A stretch of DNA of 64,000 nucleotides from Nelumbo lutea (GCA_022828595.1 JAKGHH010000002.1:44548222-44612221), one strand, 5' to 3'; positions 57,371-60,351 are shown, counted from the first letter of the stretch. The notes: generated by a model from the letters alone, not told the origin. Numbers and translations are program-made.

Positions 57371-60351
57371 CACCACAAGCAACAACAGAGATAAATATCA
57401 GAAAGTTGTTAATTGGAGGTGATTTAAAGCTTGTAATTAGCTGGCTTCAAAAAGAGGAGGATGGATTGTGGTGTTACATATTTGAGAAGTAAAGCTGTTT
57501 AATTGCTACAAGGGACTTGTAATTGGTTTAAAAGAGATATAAATGCCTTTGCTGATACACTTGCTAAACAATGGATGGGAAGGAATTGTTTATTTTGGGC
57601 TGTCTTGTAACTTTATCTTCTGCTTGGGAGGGCTAACAGTGCTTATCCCTTCCCTTTTTCATTGTACTAAAGTTATTCCTCTTTATTGAATTTGATTCTG
57701 TTATTGAACAAAGGAAAAAAAAAAGAGATCACAAAGCACCTCACCTCTCTGGTTTCATTTCATTTTATCTCCAACAATCAAGGCAATACATTCACAGTAT
57801 TCAAAACCCACCTCAATTAGACCACCGAGAAACTGAAAAATAACTGAAAAGTCAATTAGATTAAAGCCCAACTCCACTTCAAAATACCTTGAGATGCAAA
57901 AAGGGCCTTCAAAAATTGATCAAAACACAAAAATACAAAAAAGAGTGTCAAATAGCCACTCGATAGAAAGACAACTGTGAAGAAACCTCATGGAGAAAGA
58001 ACTGAGATACAAACCTATTTCATTCATTTGAAGTATTTAACAATAGCTATGAAAAAAAAAAGCATGAAGAGATAACTGACTTATGATTTGTGCTACTGTT
58101 AATATGATTTTCGGATTATTTCAGTGGTTCCTTGAGGATTCTGTTTTTTTTCTGTAGGTGGTTTCATTTATGGAGGAGCTAGGTTTTGATGGTGAAAGCA
58201 TAGGGAGAATACTTAGTCGCTGTCCTGAAATATTTGCTGCTAGCGTCGACAAAACTCTGAAGAGGAAGCTCAAATTTCTTGCTGATATTGGTATCTCCGA
58301 GGATCACCTTGCCCGGGTTATTAGGAAATATCCAGAGCTTCTTGTGTCTGATATAGATAAAACATTACTGCCAAGGTAACTCCTGAATTCTGAAGCTTAT
58401 ATTTTTGTTTGTGGTTTATTATGCTTGACATGAAAACACCTTTACCTTCTTAATGTCCTGTTGCAAAAAAAAAAAGTGTAAACAACCACTGTACTTTTAG
58501 TGCCCATTTGGAAGTGTAATGGCTTCTGGCTTTATGAGGTGGGCCCCACCCAGGCAGTCCATAAGAATGTTCAGTGAAAATACTGGAAAGCCAAAAATAT
58601 GGCTTTCCACTGAAGCTTCTTTTTGTGACTTCTCCAAAGCATCTCAGTGAAATCAGCTCAATCAAAGGTTCAACCATCCCAAACAGGCCCTTAGTTTGTA
58701 AAGTAGCTATTAGCTTGACTCTTCGGAGACCACTTGCAAATAGGATGATTTTGAATGTGATGATACCATTGTCTTGGTTTGCCTCCATTGATCGAATGAA
58801 TCCACAAAATGGTGAATACGTTGAATTGAACGGATTTGAAACCCTCATCCTCATCATTTTTATTTTCCTATTTTCCAGTCTTTTTTCCCTTGGGGTTTGG
58901 GGGAAGATGGTGTTGAGCATTTTGGAATCCCTTACTCGATGGATCTTAAATCTTTAGGATGTAGGTACCCTTTTTGACAGTTTCATTTGAAATACCTATC
59001 TTGGATAGAATCTAGTAACATGCCCACCTCAGGTTCCATTTACACACCTTGATCGCCCTAAATGTTCACACCGCCATCTTGAGGTTTTGCTGTTTAATGT
59101 ATGAGCCTTTAAAGCATGGGGTCCTTGATGTATAGTCATTAAATACCCTTTTTTTATAGATTCATTTTGAAGTACCTTTTCTTGGATAGAATCTTGAAAC
59201 ATGCCTATGTCAGTTTCCATTTACACTCCTTGATCATCTTAAGGCTGTGTTGGGTTTGAAAGAAAAGGTAGGGAAACCTATTCAACTATGTAAAGGTTTC
59301 CCTTCCTTTCCCTATTCCTTTCCTTTCAAACCAAACACATCCTAAATGTTCACACTACCAGGTTGATGCTTCACTATGTGATGTATGAGCATGCAAAGCA
59401 TGGGGTCCTCAATAAATACCTGACTATTATTGTGCTACCCACCTTTCATTCTAGCAAACTTGGCTACTGCTTTAAACACTAGTTCAGATTTAACCCTGCA
59501 CCCTTTTTGTTTTGATAGTTTCATTTTGAAGTATCTTTCTTGGATAGAATCTGGAAATATGCCCATTTCACTACCAGGTTGATGCTTCACTATGTGATGT
59601 TGAGCATGCAAAGCATGGGGTACTCAATAAATACCTGACTATTATTGTGCTACCCATCTTTCACTCTAGCAAACTTGGCTACTGCTTTCAACACTAGTTC
59701 AGATTTAACCCTACGCTTTTTTTGTTTTGATAGTTTCATTTTGAAGCATCTTTCTTGGATAGAATCTGGAAATATGCCTATTTCAGTTTCGTTTTACACA
59801 TCTTGATCACCGTAAATGTTCGAACTGCCAGTTTGATGTTTTGCTGTGCTGTCTGATTATTCAAAGCATGGGATCATCAATAAATACCTACCTCTTATTG
59901 TCCTACCAGTCTTCCACTGAACTTGGCTACTGCATTTAACACCTTGGTGTTGACATAAATACATATTACATTCGAAACTAATATTATTATGAGTGTTAGA
60001 TTGTAACTGCATTCATGTGACAGAATGAAGTATTTGATGAAGACTGGATTGTCTAAGAGAGAGGTGGCATCTATGGTTCGTAGGTTCTCACCTTTACTAG
60101 GTTACAGTGTAGAGGAGGTTTTAAAACCAAAGCTTGAATTCCTTGTCAACACCATGGAGAAGCCTGTGAAGGATGTTGTGGAGTATCCAAGGTACTTCAG
60201 CTACTCCTTGGATAAGAAGATAAAACCAAGGTTTTGGGTGCTCAAGGGCCGCAATGTGGAATGTAGCCTAAAAGATATGTTGGGTAAGAATGATGAAGAT
60301 TTTGCAGCAGACTACATGGGTATTGGAAAGATGCTTGTTCCTCTTCTATGA
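3488..60351 (+). CDS. mTERF-domain protein, organellar type; seven-exon gene over 56.9 kb with a frameshift in exon 4
   Basis: mTERF proteins are helical-repeat nucleic-acid-binding proteins that act on transcripts or transcription in chloroplasts or mitochondria. Joining seven exons gives 604 residues if the exon-4 frame is kept. The N terminus ([18 protein letters not shown]) is rich in S, P and K, as in organelle transit peptides. The body shows at least eight mTERF motifs of the LxxxP type: [56 protein letters not shown] and FSPLLGYS, ending with [20 protein letters not shown]. All introns are GT-AG; introns 1-5 are phase 0 and intron 6 is phase 2. Intron sizes are 2085, 246, 14158, 12006, 24907 and 1648 bp. 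The length and multi-exon form recall the MTERF2/EMB2219 group; that identification is from memory and only moderately sure. Five A at 20961-20965 break the frame. Confidence 0.9.
4128..5455 (+). mobile_element. L1-type LINE 3' fragment in intron 1
   Basis: Broken frames read, in order, [18 protein letters not shown] (the linker after reverse transcriptase), a zf-RVT-like zinc region with [18 protein letters not shown] and then VWEEQN, and an RNase H domain. This order is the C terminus of plant L1-type LINE ORF2. Many stops break everything before the RNase H part. The 5' end is truncated at about 4128, and a short tail follows the RNase H stop. It is inserted in the sense direction in intron 1, just 55 bp after exon 1. 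Confidence 0.85.
4978..5391 (+). CDS. Intact RNase H (RVT_3) frame of the intron-1 LINE
   Basis: Without a stop for 137 codons, this frame encodes a complete plant-LINE RNase H domain. The start at GTG is arbitrary, since it is the end of a longer decayed ORF2. The four acidic active-site positions are visible: the D of YFDGSA, the E of [12 protein letters not shown], the D of VVKGDSSN and the D of [10 protein letters not shown]. The domain normally removes RNA from the cDNA hybrid during retrotransposition. Being intact while the adjacent zinc region is full of stops is unusual in this window. Confidence 0.8.
   Translation: MTLYFDGSAAGNLGMVGIGGVFKRDEIPMWAFSGLIGTADSTASEVLAVLMGLRITRDLGLTDLVVKGDSSNMVKWLWEKEGKPWRLARYLDEARDLLKSLNANLIWIPRELNSVADSLAKSGVHRGSLYGDRIMPL
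5575..5790 (-). mobile_element. RTE-like LINE 3' fragment (antisense) in intron 1
   Basis: The phrase ccttaccccaactatacggg followed by gtcagttacatgaaccct is the reverse complement of the familiar 3' end of plant RTE LINEs (gtagccgacccc...gttgggataaggc). A second copy of the same stretch, continuing through aagttttggg(c)...ctcaaatc, is at about 7210-7390. The RTE assignment rests on recalled consensus. The flanks (5456-5574 and 5791-6157) hold no feature I can name. Confidence 0.45.
6158..6295 (+). CDS. mTERF gene exon 2
   Basis: The acceptor tatatag^GTTAAATA and donor gaaaag^gtctag enclose 46 codons in phase 0: [15 protein letters not shown], then [20 protein letters not shown], then QQTLSFFEK. 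It joins the LINK end of exon 1 and leads into exon 3 without a frame change. The exon is too short to stand out as an open frame and was found by phase and motif reading between exons 1 and 3. Confidence 0.85.
6542..6787 (+). CDS. mTERF gene exon 3
   Basis: It has 82 codons between acceptor tggtgtag^ATGGAAGC and donor gaaaag^gtactt, phase 0 at both ends. It encodes two mTERF motifs ([20 protein letters not shown] and [20 protein letters not shown]). The methionine at its start is internal, not an initiation site, because exons 1 and 2 splice in phase to it. Confidence 0.92.
6788..7199. other. Start of intron 3, unassigned
   Basis: Intron 2 (6296-6541) and this first part of intron 3 are T-rich with no coding signal, terminal repeats or known element ends that I can see. 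Confidence 0.5.
7200..7560 (-). mobile_element. RTE-like LINE 3' fragment (antisense), second copy
   Basis: Homologous to the intron-1 copy over its first 170 bp (ttgtctcccaactgtatagggtcgcc versus the equivalent at 5590). It extends about 170 bp further, through gacttcatttctgaccctatcatttc, a phrase also typical of antisense RTE reverse-transcriptase sequence in plants. Both copies share the same orientation. Confidence 0.45.
7730..7841. mobile_element. 112-bp Tourist/PIF-Harbinger-like MITE
   Basis: The ends ggttctgtttgggaag and (reverse complement of the right end) gactccatttgggaag form imperfect terminal inverted repeats, and the interior repeats aatacaaata in both orientations. TTA flanks both sides (7727-7729 and 7842-7844), the usual 3-bp target duplication of this superfamily. 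Confidence 0.6.
7845..8284. other. Unassigned intron 3 sequence
   Basis: No open frame with family resemblance, no terminal repeats and no RNA gene was seen. Confidence 0.5.
8285..8905 (+). mobile_element. LINE 3' end with broken RNase H
   Basis: It reads [40 protein letters not shown], then [20 protein letters not shown], the plant-LINE RNase H pattern, with stops and frameshifts after about 75 codons. The element ends in the usual 3' untranslated tail (attaatgaatgg...) and about ten A at 8894-8903, marking a target-primed insertion in the sense direction. Confidence 0.8.
8959..9246. mobile_element. 288-bp inverted-repeat element (aggggtgttaac ends)
   Basis: AGGGGTGTTAAC at 8959-8970 is matched by the reverse complement of GTTGACACCCCT at 9235-9246, one mismatch in twelve. 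ACT flanks both ends. Interior sequence has no coding potential. The superfamily is uncertain; similar aggggtgt-ended elements are common in plants. Confidence 0.55.
9270..9317. repeat. (CTT)n microsatellite
   Basis: A nearly pure run of CTT/TTC units, broken once by an A near its start. Readings through it produce lysine- or arginine-rich frames on the minus strand that are not genes. Confidence 0.95.
9318..10105 (+). mobile_element. LINE 3' fragment: zinc region joined to RNase H, with tail
   Basis: The zf-RVT start ([13 protein letters not shown]) is followed by a small deletion, then [26 protein letters not shown] and [12 protein letters not shown] of the RNase H region, then frameshifted remains of RNase H. 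The 3' tail (gaataaactttcaatcatttataaaaaaa) ends near 10108. The deletion inside the zinc region and several frameshifts show it is dead. Confidence 0.8.
10106..10530 (+). mobile_element. Second LINE fragment: zinc region and RNase H start
   Basis: It reads [34 protein letters not shown], and then in another frame [20 protein letters not shown] and [13 protein letters not shown]. The Cys-His spacing CxxC...HxxxxC matches zf-RVT. It begins directly at the poly-A tail of the previous LINE and is cut off before RNase H at the copia element that follows. Confidence 0.8.
10540..10807 (+). repeat. Copia LTR, first copy
   Basis: The 268-bp LTR begins TGTAGAGAAG and ends TTCTTCA, immediately before the primer-binding site. 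Near its start is an inverted pair atgggcc-gaat-ggcccat, which contains TGGGCC/GGCCCA motifs of the kind bound by TCP factors in plant promoters. Confidence 0.85.
11310..11570 (+). repeat. Copia LTR, second tandem copy
   Basis: The 261-bp LTR is homologous along its length to the first copy 770 bp upstream, with substitutions such as atgggctgaatggcccat. It is also followed by a primer-like site and a homologous leader (agggctggaag...gattcttggaggtcattggaag), so LTR plus leader are duplicated in tandem. Confidence 0.85.
12328..12515 (+). pseudogene. Copia gag N-terminal remnant
   Basis: It encodes [20 protein letters not shown] and [14 protein letters not shown], the N-terminal gag domain (Retrotran_gag_3/UBN2-like) of copia elements. 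The family protein is several times longer; here it breaks off at DDLSY, where the integrase sequence begins in another frame. Confidence 0.8.
12500..13608 (+). pseudogene. Copia pol remnant: integrase end, connector, reverse transcriptase start
   Basis: The first part (to about 12830) reads [31 protein letters not shown] and [19 protein letters not shown], the C-terminal half of copia integrase. The second part (13121-13608) reads [56 protein letters not shown] and [20 protein letters not shown], the start of reverse transcriptase. It ends at YQLDVK. The integrase active-site half, the catalytic YVDD and RNase H are absent. Confidence 0.85.
13609..14285 (+). mobile_element. LINE RNase H 3' end with an internal tandem duplication
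   Basis: It reads (L)[32 protein letters not shown] and later [11 protein letters not shown] in broken frames. Two head-to-tail copies of 218 bp occupy 13683-13900 and 13901-14118. The element ends with the usual tail (gattaatgaaattatctttcaatt) and a run of A at 14274-14290. It abuts the truncated copia reverse transcriptase at 13608. Confidence 0.8.
14286..14830 (-). mobile_element. Antisense LINE, late reverse-transcriptase part, with nested repeat
   Basis: On the minus strand, 14320-14685 reads as the plant-LINE segment after the RT core: [10 protein letters not shown], then [13 protein letters not shown] and WHKV(I)-like phrases in broken frames. A 130-bp stretch at about 14686-14818 (ttcaaaatatcgatatgtat and onward) interrupts it. 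That stretch resembles sequence at 45488-45752 and is probably a small nested element. The LINE continues at higher coordinates with its endonuclease. Confidence 0.6.
14831..15751 (-). pseudogene. Antisense LINE ORF2 endonuclease remnant
   Basis: From the ATG at 15745 (minus strand) it reads [20 protein letters not shown], then after a stop [11 protein letters not shown], and [14 protein letters not shown]. These are the N-terminal motifs of the L1 apurinic-type endonuclease ([14 protein letters not shown]). Farther on it reads [13 protein letters not shown]. Stops and frameshifts abolish function. It lies downstream of the ORF1 of the same antisense LINE. Confidence 0.8.
15955..17350 (-). 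pseudogene. Antisense LINE ORF1 C-terminal part
   Basis: Two long minus-strand frames, about 17106-16471 and 16386-15955, encode an acidic low-complexity protein ([40 protein letters not shown]). Plant LINE ORF1 has such a spacer before its stop, and ORF2 endonuclease follows directly, which supports the assignment. No DUF4283 or zinc knuckle is preserved. 17107-17350 continues the same frame with breaks. The family link rests mainly on position. Confidence 0.6.
17370..17885 (+). pseudogene. Copia reverse transcriptase end / RNase H start, decayed
   Basis: In shifting frames it reads (M)[10 protein letters not shown], then [15 protein letters not shown], [39 protein letters not shown] and [14 protein letters not shown]. 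These match the late RT and the YADADW start of RNase H in copia Pol. Several TAG and TAA stops are present. A purine-rich stretch follows, but the downstream LTR is not certain. Confidence 0.75.
17911..19065 (+). mobile_element. LTR-retrotransposon leader and gag fragment, probably Ty3/gypsy
   Basis: A primer-like site tggtatcaaagc lies at 18511. Downstream, frames read [35 protein letters not shown] and, after frameshifts, [35 protein letters not shown]. The last phrase is the core of gypsy Gag (EFLDWL...F). The sequence breaks off at 19065. The stretch from about 17911 to 18505 may be its LTR, but its left border is unclear and no partner LTR is seen. Confidence 0.55.
19066..19755. other. 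Unassigned intron 3 sequence
   Basis: No coding or terminal-repeat signal is seen. Poly-T stretches are frequent. Confidence 0.45.
19765..20536. mobile_element. 772-bp MULE-type non-autonomous element
   Basis: The 9-bp sequence GATTACCAT flanks the element at 19756-19764 and 20537-20545. The ends aagtgatttaaaagg and (reverse complement) agtgttttaaaagc form short imperfect inverted repeats, followed by inverted gcctgggcgc/gcgcatc-rich segments. The interior is A/T-rich with repeated cttgcc/ggcatgtgcctt phrases and no transposase. A 9-bp target duplication is typical of Mutator-like elements. Confidence 0.7.
20537..20945. other. 3' end of intron 3
   Basis: T-rich sequence leading to the exon-4 acceptor, with a poly-T run at 20626-20642. 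No gene is seen. Confidence 0.5.
20946..21061 (+). CDS. mTERF gene exon 4, frameshifted
   Basis: The acceptor tttttag^GTTGGC and donor gaaaag^gtacat match the neighbouring exons, and the 3' part reads as an mTERF motif ([17 protein letters not shown], then [14 protein letters not shown]). The exon is 116 nt, one short of a multiple of three. Read from the acceptor in phase 0 it gives VGIEGKK and then a TAA at 20985-20987. The 3' part is in the next frame. The switch falls at AAAAA (20961-20965), where three or six A would keep one frame. The lesion is therefore a lost A, two gained A, or a sequencing error in a homopolymer. Confidence 0.85.
21240..23034 (+). mobile_element. LINE ORF2 C-terminal half, decayed
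   Basis: In broken frames it reads [20 protein letters not shown] (RT palm to thumb), [20 protein letters not shown], then [20 protein letters not shown] with [19 protein letters not shown] (zf-RVT), then [20 protein letters not shown] (RNase H start). At about 23035 it switches to the zinc region of another LINE. The reverse-transcriptase catalytic part is missing upstream. Confidence 0.8.
23035..24325 (+). mobile_element. LINE 3' fragment: zinc region, RNase H, duplicated tail
   Basis: It reads [60 protein letters not shown], and RNase H as [58 protein letters not shown]. Several stops and shifts are present. The 3' untranslated tail occurs twice in tandem (24077-24190 and 24191-24304), followed by a run of A at about 24321-24330. 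Confidence 0.8.
24077..24304 (+). repeat. Two tandem copies of a 114-bp LINE 3' tail
   Basis: Both copies begin ttattctttcttctttcta and run through gggagaggctgcagctcgtg and ctattaagttatgaagtaat. They are nearly identical. Confidence 0.9.
24331..24915 (+). mobile_element. Two stacked LINE RNase H 3' ends
   Basis: Two short LINE ends follow one another. The first (to about 24604) has [20 protein letters not shown] and a tail ending in ctgataaaaaaagg. The second (24605-24915) begins ggtgattcaaaggtgg and ends with aattaataaaattttactgttac. Both are 5'-truncated and out of frame. Confidence 0.7.
24950..26060 (+). mobile_element. LINE ORF2 C terminus of a zf-RVT-only type
   Basis: It reads [60 protein letters not shown], then [20 protein letters not shown] and [13 protein letters not shown]. 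This is a well-preserved zf-RVT domain (CxxxHPES-DHHxxxC-like). It then reads [20 protein letters not shown] and RNNRIF. No RNase H domain follows; ORF2 ends within about 100 codons. This marks a LINE group different from the RNase H-tailed copies around it. Confidence 0.8.
25924..26270 (+). repeat. Duplicated LINE 3' tail (226-bp spacing)
   Basis: The segment cattggatttcttatttt...ggcatggtgg...gattaatcat occurs at 25924-26044 and again at 26150-26269, with a run of A and a short unique stretch between them. The copies differ at only a few bases, including agaagcgtcctt(c/t)gaatgg. Confidence 0.9.
26271..26900. other. Unassigned intron 4 sequence
   Basis: No coding or terminal-repeat signal is seen. 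Confidence 0.45.
27050..27350 (-). repeat. 3' LTR of the antisense copia element
   Basis: The 301-bp LTR is bordered by the target duplication at 27045-27049 and the polypurine tract at 27351-27361. It differs from the 5' LTR by substitutions and short indels. Confidence 0.93.
27452..30222 (-). pseudogene. Pol of the antisense copia element (protease, integrase, RT, RNase H; broken)
   Basis: In order it shows the protease site [11 protein letters not shown] (about 30220-30180, preceded by a TAG where the family has W); the integrase zinc region [10 protein letters not shown]...CESCQLGKH; the core HSDVW...FVDDFSR and [16 protein letters not shown]; then RT with [25 protein letters not shown]-like [20 protein letters not shown] and the catalytic [11 protein letters not shown] deletion after SDNNGIDKL joins it to later RT/RNase H ([12 protein letters not shown]; [37 protein letters not shown]). 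The second catalytic Asp of integrase, normally in RSDNG, reads RSNNV. One TAG interrupts SIF*KFHAE near 29530. A continuous 531-codon stretch covers integrase to RT. Confidence 0.93.
30323..31290 (-). pseudogene. Gag of the antisense copia element (frameshifted)
   Basis: It begins [35 protein letters not shown]. After a frameshift near 31210 it continues [58 protein letters not shown] and [17 protein letters not shown]. It ends in a zinc knuckle [14 protein letters not shown] (CX2CX4HX4C). Gag would form the particle and bind the RNA. The 5' frame and the main frame no longer agree, so no full Gag is made. The frame ends at EW before protease. Confidence 0.9.
31291..32082 (-). other. Untranslated leader of the antisense copia element
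   Basis: About 790 bp lie between the primer site and the Gag start, with no coding signal. The length is usual for this group. Confidence 0.7.
32096..32384 (-). repeat. 5' LTR of the antisense copia element
   Basis: The 289-bp LTR abuts the primer site at 32083-32095 and the target duplication at 32385-32389. Related LTR sequence recurs as the solo LTR at 44948-46242. Confidence 0.93.
32641..33067. other. 3' end of intron 4, unassigned
   Basis: No coding or terminal-repeat signal is seen. It leads to the exon-5 acceptor. Confidence 0.5.
33068..33250 (+). CDS. mTERF gene exon 5
   Basis: It has 61 codons between acceptor atgtcag^GTTCCA and donor ctccag^gtttgc, phase 0 at both ends. It encodes [20 protein letters not shown], then a linker with [20 protein letters not shown], then [16 protein letters not shown], which is one and a half mTERF repeats. 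It lies between the 12.0-kb and 24.9-kb introns and has no stop or frameshift. Confidence 0.92.
33251..33600. other. 5' end of intron 5, unassigned
   Basis: The open frame of exon 5 runs past its donor to 33493, but the added residues show no mTERF pattern. No other feature is seen. Confidence 0.5.
33601..34030 (+). mobile_element. LINE RNase H 3' end
   Basis: The end of RNase H is legible in broken frames ([20 protein letters not shown]), followed by the 3' tail attactaataaaatcttactg and ttattgatcaaaaaataaat. The same tail phrase, gttattgatca, marks LINE ends at 36095 and 57700. The part before about 33770 is unclear. Confidence 0.65.
34110..34430. repeat. Dispersed repeat shared with 43260-43385
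   Basis: The phrase caatatggaaaatgggt(g/a)ttg(g/a)gaatcattctt and the following attagctttt occur here near 34340-34405 and again near 43303-43375. The family is not known. Overlapping frames on both strands here have no protein-like pattern. Confidence 0.45.
34448..34760 (-). repeat. Three tandem partial copies of a copia LTR end
   Basis: A unit of about 126 bp (aattataaaattttatatta through gcctattaagtggtatgagt and cattgttaac) begins at 34448 and 34574, with a shortened third copy at 34679. Two copies are followed by actccccctcaagctgagca, which is an antisense polypurine tract next to a copia 3' LTR. This is therefore a locally multiplied LTR/internal junction, not a whole element. Confidence 0.75.
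34761..34949. other. Unassigned
   Basis: Mostly A/T-rich sequence after the LTR-end repeats, possibly further antisense copia remnant. No frame is supported. Confidence 0.35.
34950..36110 (+). mobile_element. LINE ORF2 C terminus, zinc region deleted, RNase H fused
   Basis: It reads [58 protein letters not shown], then [20 protein letters not shown]. At about 35717 it jumps straight into RNase [41 protein letters not shown] and [20 protein letters not shown]. The zf-RVT region is missing. The tail cattaataaaattgtttctg and a run of A at 36101-36109 close the element. Confidence 0.85.
36111..37155. other. Unassigned; possibly decayed LINE or LTR leader
   Basis: A/G-rich sequence with many ATGs but no recognisable domain. 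Short lysine-rich frames ([20 protein letters not shown]) are not convincing proteins. Confidence 0.35.
37156..39660 (+). pseudogene. Heavily decayed Ty1/copia pol, interrupted
   Basis: The integrase end is legible from 37165 ([20 protein letters not shown], then [20 protein letters not shown]), and connector-like text near 37690 ([10 protein letters not shown]). RT resumes near 38560 ([53 protein letters not shown]) and RNase H near 39470 ([20 protein letters not shown]). Stops and frameshifts are frequent. About 37780-38520 does not read as copia and may be an insertion; it includes the perfect palindrome gaggtgttgc-c-gcaacacctc at 38278-38298. No LTRs were found. Confidence 0.8.
39746..40054. 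mobile_element. 309-bp Tourist-like MITE packed with GGAAT/ATTCC
   Basis: The ends ggcaccatttggtt and (reverse complement) gggtccgttaggtt are imperfect inverted repeats, and TAA flanks both sides (39743-39745 and 40055-40057). Within the element the pentamer GGAAT or its complement ATTCC occurs about 22 times. A 3-bp TAA/TTA duplication indicates PIF/Harbinger. Confidence 0.7.
40170..42440 (-). pseudogene. Antisense LINE ORF1 (DUF4283 type) without ORF2
   Basis: Reading the minus strand from 42440: [33 protein letters not shown], then [40 protein letters not shown], an acidic/serine-rich spacer, and a C terminus [20 protein letters not shown] ending near 40400. The first part matches the DUF4283 domain of plant LINE ORF1, an RNA-binding protein. 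Stops and shifts break it several times. After the stop the sequence runs directly to a 3' tail and A-rich end at about 40170, with no endonuclease or RT between. A 20-bp A run lies at 40549-40568. Confidence 0.7.
42454..42790 (-). pseudogene. Antisense LINE RNase H end
   Basis: On the minus strand it reads [37 protein letters not shown] and [20 protein letters not shown], the C-terminal third of plant-LINE RNase H. It is placed head-to-tail just before the ORF1 fragment at 42440-40170 in the same orientation. Confidence 0.8.
42791..43259. other. Unassigned intron 5 sequence
   Basis: The phrase gggacacttggca(g/a) occurs twice (about 42778 and 42978). No coding signal or clear element ends are seen. 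Confidence 0.4.
45094..45999. mobile_element. 906-bp inverted-repeat element inside the solo LTR
   Basis: The ends catagtttttaaggtgcc and (reverse complement) catagttgtcaaggagatgc are imperfect inverted repeats, followed by inverted gcctaggcg-type segments. TATAAA flanks both ends (45088-45093 and 46000-46005). It contains another smaller repeat (about 45488-45752, beginning caaaactttgatacgata and ending gtatcggtactttgaacc) and an (AT)n run. No transposase is seen; the superfamily is not certain. Confidence 0.65.
45603..45641. repeat. (AT)n microsatellite
   Basis: About 19 AT units in a pure run, inside the nested repeat of the solo LTR. Confidence 0.95.
45868..46215. repeat. Direct duplication of the MITE end and LTR part
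   Basis: The stretch taatgtcaaaaaattaaaaa through cataacatagtgca(c/g)aaaactacttgg and ggcgagcctc(t/c)aagggc occurs at about 45878-45980 and again at 46080-46180, followed in each case by gagagagtg. The second copy is a fragment that carries the MITE end without its beginning. Confidence 0.8.
47555..51822 (+). pseudogene. ORF2 of the large LINE: endonuclease, reverse transcriptase, zinc region
   Basis: The ATG at 47555 opens [12 protein letters not shown], the endonuclease start. RT motifs follow: [20 protein letters not shown] (48.82 kb), [20 protein letters not shown] (49.0 kb), then a deletion that skips the usual F(K)xDxxKAYD block, [12 protein letters not shown], and [11 protein letters not shown] where the catalytic box is FGDD instead of FADD. 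The zinc and linker regions near 51.1-51.5 kb read [20 protein letters not shown]. RNase H starts [20 protein letters not shown] and stops at the copia insertion in KAKEI. Many stops show it is dead. Confidence 0.8.
50169..50684. mobile_element. 516-bp GC-rich MULE-type MITE in the large LINE
   Basis: ATTCTACCT (50160-50168) and ATTCTGCCT (50685-50693) flank the element, a 9-bp target duplication with one change. The ends gatgatcatgggtcggg and (reverse complement) ggggtgatcatttcagc are inverted repeats, with GGCCCGGG/CCCGGGCC and GGCCTGG-rich arms. The centre is A/T-rich (about 50330-50540), so base composition swings sharply. It interrupts the LINE between RIFYL and NSASL. Confidence 0.7.
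51823..52092 (+). repeat. 5' LTR of the sense copia element
   Basis: The 270-bp LTR contains (TC)34 at 52005-52072. The 3' LTR has the same tract at half the length. Confidence 0.95.
52249..52657 (+). repeat. Two tandem 208-bp leader repeats with ten telobox motifs
   Basis: Between the primer site and gag, a unit beginning gaaaccctagtaagtcctgc is repeated head to tail (52249-52456 and 52457-52657). Each unit carries five copies of AAACCCTA, starting at 52250, 52285, 52318, 52361 and 52397, then 52458, 52493, 52526, 52569 and 52605. AAACCCTA is the plant telobox, a known binding motif of Myb-type telobox-binding proteins. Confidence 0.9.
52933..54085 (+). pseudogene. Gag and protease start of the sense copia element
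   Basis: Gag reads [57 protein letters not shown], then a TAG after SSTCK, KGNRS-like text, and after two more stops [21 protein letters not shown] zinc knuckle [14 protein letters not shown] (CX2CX4HX4C) follows. The protease site WIIDSGT lies at the end, then a frame change. Gag forms the particle; the protease would cleave the polyprotein. Three stops inside Gag and the shift at protease prevent both. Confidence 0.93.
54086..57116 (+). pseudogene. Pol of the sense copia element (integrase, RT, RNase H; many stops)
   Basis: Integrase: [15 protein letters not shown]...CQTCQLSKQ (zinc region), [43 protein letters not shown] and, after [23 protein letters not shown]. About 250 bp are missing between VINRMP and [75 protein letters not shown] [14 protein letters not shown] and the catalytic [12 protein letters not shown]. 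RNase [61 protein letters not shown]. The frame ends at 57114. The second integrase Asp (RSDNG) reads QSNNA. Confidence 0.93.
57124..57387 (+). repeat. 3' LTR of the sense copia element
   Basis: The 264-bp LTR contains (TC)17 at 57334-57367 and about 20 extra bases before it (tctatcatccgtacc) that the 5' LTR lacks. Confidence 0.95.
57388..57723 (+). pseudogene. RNase H end and 3' tail of the large LINE, beyond the copia insertion
   Basis: Starting in the target duplication GAGAT, the frame continues [20 protein letters not shown] and EEDGLW. This matches the uninterrupted sister at 35774 ([20 protein letters not shown]), so the copia element fell inside a single RNase H reading frame. The tail tctgttattgaacaaagg and a run of A follow. 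Confidence 0.85.
57737..58157. other. 3' end of intron 5, with a segment duplicated downstream
   Basis: No coding signal is seen. About 57765-57945 (gcaatacattcacagtattc through ataccttgagatgcaaaaag) has a second, diverged copy at 60776-60945, beyond the end of the gene. Confidence 0.7.
58158..58375 (+). CDS. mTERF gene exon 6
   Basis: The acceptor tctgtag^GTGGTT follows exon 5 in phase 0. The donor ccaag^gtaact leaves two bases (AG) that are completed by the first base of exon 7 to AGA (Arg). It encodes [40 protein letters not shown] and [20 protein letters not shown], two clean mTERF repeats with no lesion. Confidence 0.93.
58500..58690. mobile_element. 191-bp Tourist-like MITE in intron 6
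   Basis: The ends gtgcccatttgg and (reverse complement) gggcctgtttgg form inverted repeats; TTA flanks both ends (58497-58499 and 58691-58693). A relative with shared interior (cttctccaaagc-like, cagtgaaa...agctcaatcaaag) lies at 62874-63024. Confidence 0.65.
58967..59950. repeat. Four tandem ~210-bp units in intron 6
   Basis: Units begin near 58967, 59148, 59512 and 59723 with tagtttcattttgaagtat or close variants. They continue cttggatagaatct(g)gaaa, catgcc, then ttgatcatc...taaatgttca, gcatggggtcctcaat and aaatacctgactattattgt. The second unit carries a MITE, and the third lacks about 45 bp after gcccatttca. They fill most of intron 6. Confidence 0.85.
59243..59342. mobile_element. 100-bp Tourist-like MITE inside a tandem unit
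   Basis: The ends ggctgtgttgggtttgaaag and (reverse complement) ggatgtgtttggtttgaaag are inverted repeats, and TAA flanks both ends (59240-59242 and 59343-59345). The sister units at 59058 and 59811 keep the uninterrupted site (c(c/g)taaatgttc), which confirms the insertion. Confidence 0.85.
60024..60351 (+). CDS. mTERF gene exon 7 and stop codon
   Basis: The acceptor catgtgacag^AATGAAG supplies one base to finish the split Arg codon. The exon then encodes 108 residues and a TGA at 60349-60351. It contains [40 protein letters not shown] and the acidic tail [20 protein letters not shown]. The last stretch is the usual C-terminal cap of the plant mTERF group. The sequence is intact. Confidence 0.93.

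Larger units (their letters stand above)
51823..57387 (+). mobile_element. Full-length Ty1/copia element, sense, TSD GAGAT
   Basis: The 5' LTR (51823-52092) and 3' LTR (57124-57387) begin TGTTGTAAGG and end AACAACA; GAGAT lies immediately outside both (51818-51822 and 57388-57392). The primer site TGGTATCAGAGC starts at 52093, next to the LTR, and the polypurine tract gagggggag ends at 57123. Gag starts at 52933. Protease, integrase, RT and RNase H follow in copia order to the stop after DLFSAT at 57114. Numerous stops, mostly TAG, and a deletion in integrase make it non-functional. It is inserted in the RNase H part of the large LINE. Confidence 0.96.
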